Positions 24,234 to 33,742 of a DNA stretch of 64,000 bases are shown here, piece after piece. The DNA comes from Patellaria atrata CBS 101060 (taxonomy: Eukaryota; Ascomycota; Dothideomycetes; Patellariales; Patellariaceae). The stretch spans positions 205,587-269,586 of the forward strand of contig MU006097.1 in NCBI GenBank assembly GCA_010093705.1. Reading direction: 5' to 3'. Position 1 is the first letter of the stretch. Each line of letters starts with the position of its first letter. A program made the translations under genes and the position numbers. The notes beneath the pieces were generated by a model. The model was given only the letters and a program-made list of their open reading frames with translations. It searched no databases and was not told where the DNA came from.

Positions 24234-25062
24234 ATGAACATCTCAGGGACACTAAACGTCTTCCGTCTCATCTCCAATCCATCACTCTGTCTCCCTCACT
24301 ATACAGTCTCAACCTTTAACCAAATCCCCATCCCACTCAGTAAAGCATTCGCCAAGGATGGAGGGAAAGGGGCGGATATTCGCGCCGTGATATTGGATAA
24401 GGATAATTGTTTTGCTGTGCCACATCAGAATGAAGTTTATGCGGATTATAAGGTGCGCATTCTGAAACATATCCAAAAATCACGGATAGAATTTCACATG
24501 ATATTCACTCAAGTTTGAATGATTCTGATGTATGATGAATAGGAGAGGTTCAAGCAACTTCGCGAGGAGTATCCAGGATCACGTCTCTTAATCGTGTCCA
24601 ACACGGCGGGTACTACTTCAGATAAAGGTCTCGAGGAAGCTAAGTTGTTAGAAAAGAACACCGGGGTAAAGGTCTTGCAACATAGCACTAAGGTAACCAG
24701 GTCCTTCTCCCCATTTATCCCTGAATCGAGGACTAAGTATGAAAGAAACCCGGTTGCAAAGATGAAGTACTTGAATACTTTCGGACTGCTCCAGACGTGA
24801 CTATTACTTCCCCATCACAGATAGCTGTTGTGGGTGATCGATTGTTCACGGATGTTATGATGGCAAACATGATGGGTGCTCATGCATTATATGTCAAAGA
24901 TGGTGTTGTTGGGCAGAAGGGTGTGGTGAGTTGCTTTCATCCTTATGTTGGTATTCTACACTGGACTCACGTTCTTAGTTTGTAAAAGCAGAGAGTGCCT
25001 TAGCATCATTCCTGCTACGCCGACGATACGTCGCGCCGAATCCGTTGAGCGACTTTGAATGA
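24234..25062 (+). CDS. gep4: Mitochondrial PGP phosphatase GEP4
   Basis: HAD-superfamily phosphatidylglycerophosphate phosphatase that makes phosphatidylglycerol on the matrix side of the inner membrane for cardiolipin synthesis (known for Gep4). Four exons, 24234-24452, 24543-24692, 24746-24925 and 24979-25062, splice to 633 nt, 210 residues. The N-terminus MNISGTLNVFRLISNPSLCLPH is strongly conserved in the family. HAD motif I is AVILDKDNC, motif II LLIVSNTAG, the motif III lysine lies in KKPGCKDEV, and motif IV is IAVVGDRLFTDVMMAN. The last exon supplies the conserved tail FLLRRRYVAPNPLSDFE. All exon junctions are phase 0, and the gene looks intact. Confidence 0.94.
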
Positions 25063-26013
25063 TATGGTCGAGTGTGTATGATATGTGAAGATATACCCAT
25101 GTAAGATTAAGGATTGAACCTTTTGATACCAATTTCGACCTACCTGCTTTGCTGTTTTCAAAAACGTGAGCTTATAACTAGTAAGCAGACAGGATATCGC
25201 TGCAGCTATAACACTCAACTCTACACCTACGATGAGTATTCTCTGGCAAAGAGTGTAAAGCGGGTATTGCTTTCGTTAGGTACGATGTTCACAAGCACTT
25301 GAAGGCGCCCAGGTAATTGTATTGGTATTTCATGTTCTGCGTACGCTCATAGTTCAGTTCAAGTAGGGAAGTAGACTATGTCAAGTAGGGGAGATGAATA
25401 GTTGAAGAAGGAGAAATAACTAATCGAAGAGGGGGGAGATAACCAGTTGAGGAATGGGAAGTAGGCCAGTTAGAAAAGGGGGGATAACCAGTTGAAGAAG
25501 GCGAAACAACCAGTTGAAGAAGGGGAAATAACCAGTTGAAGACAGAAAAGTAAAGAAACTAGTATGCAAGATAACCGTCTGATAACTAGGGCACTATATA
25601 GTTACACAAAACAAGAGAAAGAAATCCAAGGGTTCTTATACCCGCCCAGATCGTCGGCCAGCTTCGTACGTGCAATGCAACCATGAAGACGTCAAAACTC
25701 TCATATCCAGCAGCATAACGTCAAGGCCTTTTATCTCCGATAGCGTAATTCAGGACGGTGTCAAGTCCTCTGTTTTGGAACAATGTAGCCAGAAACGATG
25801 TCAAAAACGCCCATTTCTTGAGGTTCGATGGGGAGCGTGCTTAGACAATGATTTATGACGGAACACCAGTCACAGCATCGAATACTGTTCAGTTTATCCA
25901 AACCAGAAAGGGGACTGTAGATAAGCGTCCTTAAGCTTAGATGAGGTAGAGTGGGTGCACTTTGATAAAGTAATTCTGTCCAGTAAAACTAGACAAAATC
26001 AATGCCGTTACAT
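25063..26013. repeat. Intergenic region with degenerate 22-bp repeats (about 25395-25545)
   Basis: About seven head-to-tail, diverged copies of a purine-rich unit close to GTTGAAGAAGGGGAAATAACCA occupy 25395-25545. Copies differ in length and sequence, so this array is older than the one at 12.1 kb. The remainder of the interval, between the GEP4 and F-box stops, holds no recognised gene. Confidence 0.8.
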
Positions 26014-27420
26014 TCAACGTAGCATTACGTATCTTTTTTCACCAGGAAACGAGAAACCTGACGGTGGGAGAGGAAGTGGGAATCGTGGAGGAGGTAGGGA
26101 GATAAGCTCATGAGTGACTTTGATGCCGGAGTCCTGGAGTCGGGACATCCACACGGAGGGCAGAGTCCATGGTAGACACTTCATCCTAACTTCGTTACCG
26201 CGTACGTCTTCATGCAGGATAGCTTTCGGAAGAATCAAGGTGATATGTCGCAAAGACGGCAGGTTCCCTGCGTCTCTTGCGTTGGCGACATTGTCCAACG
26301 CCTTGAGAAGTACCTTGCATTTTTCCGAGTTGGAAGGGGGCCCCAAGGTGACAACCTCGATATTGAGGTTTTCAAGCGACCTTGGAAAAACGTGTTGCCC
26401 ATCCAATGGGTCCCGCAATCCCGAATTTCCGGTCATACTGAAGGAAATCGTTGAAAGACGGGGGCAATCCTTAAATCGCGCCAAAAATACCACTTGCAAC
26501 CCTGTTTGTTCCTTGTTTGGGTTGTATTTTTCCCTAAGGTCGAGATCTCTGAGGTGAAAACTTACCGAATGGTCCAAGAAGAAAGCAGGAGGTGGTTGGA
26601 GAGTCTCAGTCCTCCGAAATACCATGTTTCTAGCTTCTATCTTCTCGATTTGCGAATTTTGGAAGAAGAAATTCTTTAACTCTCGAGCCGAAACACGGCA
26701 GCCATCCAACACTAAGTGCTTCAGATGGTATCCTGACGCTTGCAATTCTTTTGAGGGTTCAAAACACAAGTTCCGAATCTCCTTCAGCCGTAACGTCTGA
26801 ACACCCGGTGGTACGAACAGGGTCGTCATTTTACGACAATCCCAAGCCCCGTCAATGCATAGGATTCCGAGTCTATCAAAACGCGAAAATTGTGACTGTA
26901 CAGATGTCACACCGATCTCGATAAGATTGAATAAAAACTCAAACATCTTAATACTCTTGAAATGGAGATGTGCAATATTTGGTAGCTTCGTAATAAGGAG
27001 GGCCAGGAGGGCCTCCCGGTCTTGGAAATGTATCGCAAGTTCCCAATTTCCAAAACTTTGTATGCGACCTTTTGGGGAACGGATTGATGTGAGTTGGGTA
27101 AGCTCTTGAGCAAGAAGACTCTCATCGTCAATACGAAAGGGACGTCTACCCTTGACCCCGTCCACACGAAGAGAGGTGATGCGTGCTGCTAATTCTGGTC
27201 TACTTCGTGTTGTTTTGAGGAGGTCAAAAAGATTGTTGCATTCTGACACATCTATAGACGCATAAAGAACTTTAGATGCCATTACATTAAACCATTTGGA
27301 TGTACGGGAGATGGATGAAAGTGCAGTCATCCTCTCCTGGTTGACGGCAACAGTTTTAGACAAGTCCACTTCTAGGAAGCCGAAAATAATCTCTAGGAGC
27401 TCGGTAGGTAATGTATCCAT
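26014..27420 (-). CDS. F-box protein
   Basis: Single-exon 468-residue protein opening with an F-box (MDTLPTELLEIIFGFLEVDLSKT, then LSSISRTSKWFNVMASKVLYASI) that should bind Skp1 and recruit a substrate to an SCF ubiquitin ligase. The rest has regularly spaced leucine-rich segments (ITSLRVDGV, LPNIAHLHFKSI, LKHLVLDGCRVSARELKNFF, LRDLDLREKYNPN, LPSLRHITLILPKA) typical of variable fungal F-box/LRR-like proteins. The target is unknown. Such genes belong to large, fast-evolving families. A DCN1 gene that would activate SCF complexes lies 5 kb away, probably by chance. Confidence 0.82.
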   Translation of the reverse strand: MDTLPTELLEIIFGFLEVDLSKTVAVNQERMTALSSISRTSKWFNVMASKVLYASIDVSECNNLFDLLKTTRSRPELAARITSLRVDGVKGRRPFRIDDESLLAQELTQLTSIRSPKGRIQSFGNWELAIHFQDREALLALLITKLPNIAHLHFKSIKMFEFLFNLIEIGVTSVQSQFSRFDRLGILCIDGAWDCRKMTTLFVPPGVQTLRLKEIRNLCFEPSKELQASGYHLKHLVLDGCRVSARELKNFFFQNSQIEKIEARNMVFRRTETLQPPPAFFLDHSVSFHLRDLDLREKYNPNKEQTGLQVVFLARFKDCPRLSTISFSMTGNSGLRDPLDGQHVFPRSLENLNIEVVTLGPPSNSEKCKVLLKALDNVANARDAGNLPSLRHITLILPKAILHEDVRGNEVRMKCLPWTLPSVWMSRLQDSGIKVTHELISLPPPRFPLPLPPSGFSFPGEKRYVMLR

Positions 27421-28381
27421 ACCTTTCCCGTCGTATGGAACTGATGGAACGGCGTAGGCTGTGATGCTAGGCGAAATTTACGGCAGCGCGACGCGGTGCG
27501 TACAGCAATCTGGAAGATGCGTAATTTCTTTAGATATAACCGTACCATCCGAGATAACGAAAATACATTTTACCCTTGCGAAGGGACATCTACCAGAGGC
27601 GAAGTTGGACATTCCGGGTAAGGGGGAAGGGCGAGGATTAGACGCATCCATCTCGTGGCTTGGAATTTCTTCGAATCCCGTCGTGCAACTGATTACACGT
27701 GGAGACCGAAACCACCAATTTATGCAAACTCTGATTGCGAAGAAAAAGTGGAGGGAAATTTAATCTGATTACGACACTAGAATGAAAATGAGTTTGTGGG
27801 TGCGGAAGATGTTTTGACGACGATGTCAACAAATGAGGAAAACAAGACGTCCAGGTCGTGTGACACATGACCAAAACAAAATCAACAGAGACATTTGAAA
27901 TCTTTGCAGACCTTTGAAATTCGACATTGTCTTCATCCTCTTAATCACTTCATCAAGAGTACCTCACGGAAAGAGATATGGGCGATACACCAGATTGTTG
28001 ACCGGACCACTTTGAGCGAATGTATAGTCATCTTTTAGGTTTGAATTTTTGGGATTTGGAACCCACTATGCTACGCTTTGGTGCATGCCCTACCCCGACC
28101 TTTGCTTGCCTGCTATTTAGACTTTTATCTTCTACAATTACTCCTTAAACCTTCACCACGCAATTATGCATCCGGTACAACTATGTGAGACAGGAATCGT
28201 CGTGTAGAATAGCCGTTTATCCAAGCCATTTCGGAGGATCTCGACTTAGACCTATTAGGCCTTTCATTTAAATCGTGTAAAGGGAGTGCATGGACCTAAA
28301 GGACTTGAATTTTCGTGGCAACAGTCCATCGAATCGATCGAACGGGAGCTCAAAGGACGTTAAGGATCTGTTCAAAATAAT
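27421..28381. other. Intergenic region upstream of F-box gene
   Basis: About 960 bp between the F-box start and the MKT1 stop. A 100-codon plus-strand frame at 27461-27763 lacks family similarity and overlaps the probable F-box promoter. Nothing is called. Confidence 0.45.
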
Positions 28382-30780
28382 TCATCTCCGTGTGGCAAGC
28401 CATGTGTTAACTTCGTCCCATGTCGACTGGTCTTTCACCAGACGATCCGCCACCTTCACACCTGCATAAACCTAAGGGTTATCGTATTAAAACGTGTCTC
28501 TACTGAGCTATACCGGAATTTATACGTACTGCATCCCACAGAAGCCACGCTGTTTCCAGATCTTCGCTGTAGTTTTCGCTTTCTGGGAACCATTCTTTAG
28601 TTGCTTTGGCCTTGATCAAGTTCCTCATCTCTACAGAAGAAGGCTCATCTGCGCCAGCAACCTCGTCCAAATAAGCTTTGACGGCGATCCCAAGGGCACA
28701 ATCGGTGTCTAGAAGGAAAGGTAGGCTGATGAAAGATTAGTTGAAAACGTGAGTGAGAGATACAAGAACGAACTAGAGATACGTACTCAAGGCTGATATC
28801 AGTAAGGTCGGTACGGTCCTTTGACGCATCACCGTTCAACAAAAGGGTGGTCACGCATACTTCCGTAAGGTCTCTTAGACTACGACGCACAGCAGATATT
28901 ATGGAATGATAAGCAAGATGATACCTACTTAGAGGGCCTGTGAACCCGATGGAATGGTGGCGAAGTTTTCCTAGACACGCGATACGAGACACAAGGACAT
29001 TATATGTCTTATCTTCGTCACTACCGCGCGTAGGATACCCTCCAAAGCTCGGTGGAAGATTTGATTTGTAGTTTAGAAGATCAAGACGAGCGAGTTCTAC
29101 AGCTAGGAATGCGGCTTCTTCAAGTTCGCGTCTGCCTCCAAGAGCGGATAAAGTCGTCTCAAGGACCCTGCCCCATGCCGTGAGAGTATGTTTCGCGTCC
29201 AAGTAACCACGTAGGTGGAGAAAGCGCCATACAGAGTTGGTCATAATCTCCTCTTTAGTCTTAAGAATGTTAGAGGAGTTCTTAGAGGTAATGGTCTTCG
29301 CAGCAAAGTCGGGATCCTTGAGACTCTGAACTGCTGATCCTAGAAGACCCGACTTTACAAATTTGCTTAAAGGTGCCTGAAAGATACCGGCATGCACGTT
29401 CCAGCTAGATATCATCGGTTTTGGATCTTCTAGGTCTCTCATGCTGATGATCTGACTATTGTCACGATCAAACCAACACCGAAGGGTGACGTCGTTGTGC
29501 TGGTAGAAACGGTGAAGGGATGAAGAAAGAAGAGAAAGTGCGGATGTCCGCAGGGAAGTTAACTGATCGCGAACGAGAATGTGATACTCCTCCGAGTCAC
29601 CGCTATCTAACGACGGCAGCTCAAGAATTTCTCCAGATGTTCTCCAATAGAGTATTTTAGGATTGATAAGAGCTCTGGACAGATAGAAATAGACCTCTTC
29701 TCCCAGACGCTGCCCGATGAACTCGTGAATGTCTCTTGGAGCTTCCTCTTTGTCGAATGGGATAACCCTCCCATCTTTGGTCATGATGACATGGTGCTTG
29801 ATAGCAAGTCGACTCTTCTTATACTTATCGATATAATCAAGGCTCCGTACTTGAGGATCGTCTTGATAATTCAAGCAAACGGAAATACCATTGCGCCCAA
29901 AGCTCATCATCAGTTCCAGTGCGCCTTGAAGTTTGTTCTTGTTTCTCTGACCAGGTCCGTCAAGTTGGGGTAGAGCTGGTAGATACGAGGAACCCGAGAG
30001 GAGGCAAGCATCAACAAACATATCTGGATGGATATTCCCAAGGCCCTTGATACATTTCTCCCGACTGACCCATACGAAGTCTCCACGGTCAAAGTTGATG
30101 TCTGTGATGACGGATTCGATATCGTAGACGAGCATCTCAGAAGAACCAGAGACAGCATCGATGAACTCAGCTCCTTCTTTCAGGAGATAGGAAAGCTTGA
30201 TATCTATTAGTGACATCCACATGCGACATATTCATTCTAATAAGTAGGTACGTACCTGCGCCCAGGCGCTGTAGGGCGCTACTTGAAAAATTATTCCAGC
30301 ATCCCGTAGAATGAGCTGAAGGGAGCGGTAGAGGTTGTCTGGTTGGATAGCTGCCATTTCCCCCTCCGTGACGCCAGTCAATGCACGGTATATCTTTTCC
30401 TGGCTGCAACCGGAACCAAATGTTTCAACGGCCCTCTCCGCATCGTGCCGATTGTACAGGTCCCACGCTTGAGCATTCAGGCGGGCAACTTTATCTGCAG
30501 CATCGAATGGTCTATCCTTCCTCCCTATATCCATTCCATTGAAAACGAACACTGGTGTAATGGCATGCTGTTTGAAATGGTTGAGATCGGTTTCGACAAG
30601 ACGTCGCATAGCAAATGGCAAGCCACCCAGCGCTGGAAGGAGGTATTCCTTGTACTGATCATGGGTGAGAATACGACTGAGGTAATGGGCAGCTTCTATC
30701 GCAATGACTCTACCATGGAGTTCGTCGAGCGAGGAACTATTCGCATGATTAAGGCTATGTTCTTCGATATTGCGGACCAT
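28382..30780 (-). CDS. mkt1: MKT1 XPG-like post-transcriptional regulator
   Basis: Catalytically inactive XPG/FEN1-fold protein that works with Pbp1 to promote translation or stability of selected mRNAs, including mitochondrial ones (known for yeast Mkt1). Four exons on the minus strand, 30780-30256, 30195-28787, 28725-28530 and 28471-28382, encode 739 residues. The XPG N-like part is seen in VIAIEAAHYLSRIL and ITPVFVFNGMDIG, the I-like part in AAIQPDNLYRSLQLILRDAGIIFQVAPYSAWAQ and FVDACLLSGSSYLPALP. The Mkt1-specific central and C-terminal domains follow (NSVWRFLHLRGYLDAKHTLTAWG, LPFLLDTDCALGIAVKAYLDE). The conserved ending WDAVYAGVKVADR...WLATRR appears only after splicing a 58-nt last intron; reading through it gives a premature end. 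It is divergent from the dioxygenase gene. Confidence 0.94.
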
Positions 30781-31221
30781 GGCGAGAATTGATAGCTAAT
30801 TCGTGGCAGCTGAGGGATCCTATAAAACGATATGTGTAGGTAGCTAAGGTAGGTACTGGAAATTTAAGCTTCGAGTCGCATACCGAAGATCGATGTAGGT
30901 GACCAAGAGCTGCGTGAAATAAGTGACTCCAGGCTCAGTCAGAGCAAGATAGGAAGTAAATTTTATTCTGTAATTGTACGTTGTAAGCAAATGGTGGTGA
31001 ATGTTACGTGCATCTGCACTTAAGGTCTGCTGTTGAACGTGACGAGCCTTGAGGAGGTTGTGTCGAGTGAGATAGAACTAAAAAACGGTCGGTTGGTCAC
31101 AGGCTGATCCGTGTGCCTTATTATTTGGGGGCGCTAGTAGAGCTACCTTCAGGTAGAGAGCTACCTTTAACCTCAACATCTCACATCTCACATCTTACTT
31201 GCCACTGTTCACTAACATAAC
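30781..31221. promoter_or_regulatory. Divergent MKT1/dioxygenase intergenic region
   Basis: 441 bp between two oppositely oriented start codons. Two partial copies of an AGCTACCTTCAGG-like motif occur near 31141-31172. No regulator site is assigned. Confidence 0.4.
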
Positions 31222-32664
31222 ATGAACGGAGACTCAGCAAATATTCCTGTCATCGACATATCCTCGCCAACTGTTGAAGTTGCGAAAGCTCTCGTGAATG
31301 CATCCTCCACTTATGGATTCGTATTTGTGAAGAACAATGATATCGGCATCCCGCCCCAGGATATATCAGACATGTTTGAATTGGTAGCTCTCATGAATTT
31401 AAGACATTCAAAGTAAAAATCTGACATAGCAAGTCTAAAACCTTCTTTCAATCTCCAGTCGAGATCAAAGAAGAATGTTCGATTAATTCCGCCAAATCCG
31501 GGAAGAATCGAGGCTGGCTATCGATGCATACAGAAACATTAGACCCAAGCAATCAGAAGGTAGGATCGCAGCCTTTCATTTATCATCCGGCTTGGTTCTG
31601 CTCGTTTTAGATAGAGTCATGTTTTTCATAATGACTTATACTGATTTCCCAGGGTCATACATCACTCTCTTATCTTTCCTCTTCTTCAAAATCATAAGCG
31701 CTGTATTTATATATCAAGACATAATCGAATAACGTCTCTAACCAGAAAGGCGATTACAAAGAGTCAGTATCCTTAGGACCCATACAATTTCAGTCTTTAA
31801 CGAGAAATTCAGAGCCTTCAACTTTGGCGAATTCGTGAATGGTAAGGCCGACCAGCCTCTCCCTGGACCTCTCGCCGCTCGAGAGGATGACATAGGCCAA
31901 TTCATCGACAAATGCCACAATCTCTGTATAAAAATCCTTGATTTATTCGCCATCGGTCTCGAAGTAAAGTCTTCTTGCAGTAAACCCCTATTTATTGCGC
32001 AGGCCCCTAACGGAAACATAGATTCCCGAATCGGCAGGCGGGCCATCCTTCTTTACCACCCGACATGACCGTTCGAAAGGACCTTCAGGGAGTGTCTTTA
32101 GGCTGCTCTACGTACCTCTCCTCCCGACATCACCCATAAATCTGTATTCTAAATCCTATATAGTATCCCACTCTCCCCTTCCTCCCTACTGACCCCCTCG
32201 ATATCCGCGCCGGTGCCCACTCCGACTACGGTAGCATAACCCTCCTCTTTCAACTCCCAGGCCAACCCGGTCTCGAAATACTTACACCATCCAACACATG
32301 GGCCTCTGTTCCCGTAGATCCCTCCCCTTCTTCCAACCCTAACCCCTCAAGCATCCCAATTCTAGTCAACATAGGCGACCTCCTCTCCTACTGGACCGCC
32401 GGTCTTCTCAAGTCGACAGTCCACCGGGTTATCTTTCCCTACGCTGAAGAGAATAAAGGCGCACAGGACCGATATTCTATCGCCTATTTCTGCCATCCGC
32501 TGGACGACGCGACGTTAGTCCCGGTACCCGGACCGGTTGTCGAGGAGCATGTGAAAAGGGCAGGCGAGGAGATGAATGGTGCGCCGATGACGGCAAGGGA
32601 ACATCTGAATGCGAGGTTGGAGGCAACCTATGGTGCGAAGGTGAAGTTTGAGGGATCAGGATGA
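31222..32664 (+). CDS. 2-oxoglutarate/Fe(II) dioxygenase, isopenicillin N synthase-like
   Basis: Non-haem iron oxygenase with 348 residues from six exons: 31222-31383, 31434-31559, 31746-31762, 31813-31963, 32022-32111 and 32164-32664. The N-terminal DIOX_N domain begins IPVIDISSPTVEVAKALVNASSTYGFVFV. The catalytic 2OG-FeII_Oxy domain contains the iron ligands HxD in IRAGAHSDYGSITLLFQ and His in LLKSTVHRVIF, followed by the 2-oxoglutarate-binding Arg in RYSIAYFCHP. Exon 3 is only 17 nt, but it restores the conserved GDYKEAFNFGEF segment across its two introns. No single open frame covers the catalytic half because it lacks an early ATG. The substrate is unknown; relatives act on amino acids, flavonoids, gibberellins or secondary metabolites. 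No metabolic cluster surrounds it. Confidence 0.9.
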
Positions 32665-33742
32665 TACAGGAGTCATGTACTATACAGTAAGTCGGGAGAA
32701 CCAGGGTGCCATATCGGTTACCTAGGCAACTAGAGGTTACCCGATGAGCAAGCTTTCCACCATTTTCGTCGAACATCGACCGCGAAATTTTATTTTCACT
32801 TTGCGCACGGACCCGATGTTGCAAAGGGTTTGCGGTTTGTGAAGAGAAGTCACGCCTTAACTCCCATTAACCCAATCAACTAATCTCCGTCCCAAAAAGG
32901 CAATAACTGCGGTATCAGTTGCACGTGTTATTAGGTTATGCCTTCCATTCTCGACATGGGCCTGAAATTAGATGGTTCAAATAATGAGTCATATCTGCTA
33001 CCTCCTGACCAGACCATTGACTCAATTGCCTGATATACGCCCCAAAACAGTAATTCCTCCACTTTCCATCGAACATCTTCGCGTCTATTTTAAGTCCACA
33101 TTGTCCACACCTCCATACCGTGAATAATATGAAAGTCGCTGACGAATGTTAATCTACCCGTTACCCCGACAACCAATCTCTACCCCAACCAGGCAATTTT
33201 CGCAAATTTCATCGAACGTTTAAAGCTCTACCACTCGTTTCACTTCCGCACATGTGGTACGGTATGGGATGATGTTAGAAGTTGGTTAAGAGATAGCGTA
33301 GACAGCGAACCGCTAAGTAATCAGGAAATTTCTGGAATCTCTCTTTGCTTTGCCGCATTACATGTTCGATTTACGCACAATGCTCACGTCATGGGAGAGT
33401 TACAGGTTGCCATTACCACCGCCGGCCAATTGTAGGCGAAAATGGCAATCTCTACAATTCTCGTATAACATATAGGGAGTTCCAGTAATTTAGTCTGCAC
33501 ACGGACCTTGAAGCCTGTGATTGAGTTTGAGACCAATCAACGCTAAGTTCCAGTCACCTGAACAAAGTCGGGAAGGGTCAGGTTAAGAGAGGTGATACAT
33601 TAACGTTAAGACTTGTACATTACACGTCTTTATCACCAACAAATACTGTGTTATGCTAATATACCCATCCTCACAAACGCTATGCCCACTATGCTACACG
33701 ACCTAATATACACTCATACAATCCACGCTTATTCACTGACTA
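32665..33742. other. Intergenic region with a diverged duplicated segment
   Basis: Between the convergent dioxygenase and Rad4-like genes. Two blocks occur twice in the same order, roughly 300 bp apart: a CATTTTCGTCGAACATC-like block (about 32760 and 33063) and a CAACTAATCTCCGTCCCAA-like block (about 32877 and 33169), each pair visibly diverged. No coding frame is supported. Confidence 0.4.
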
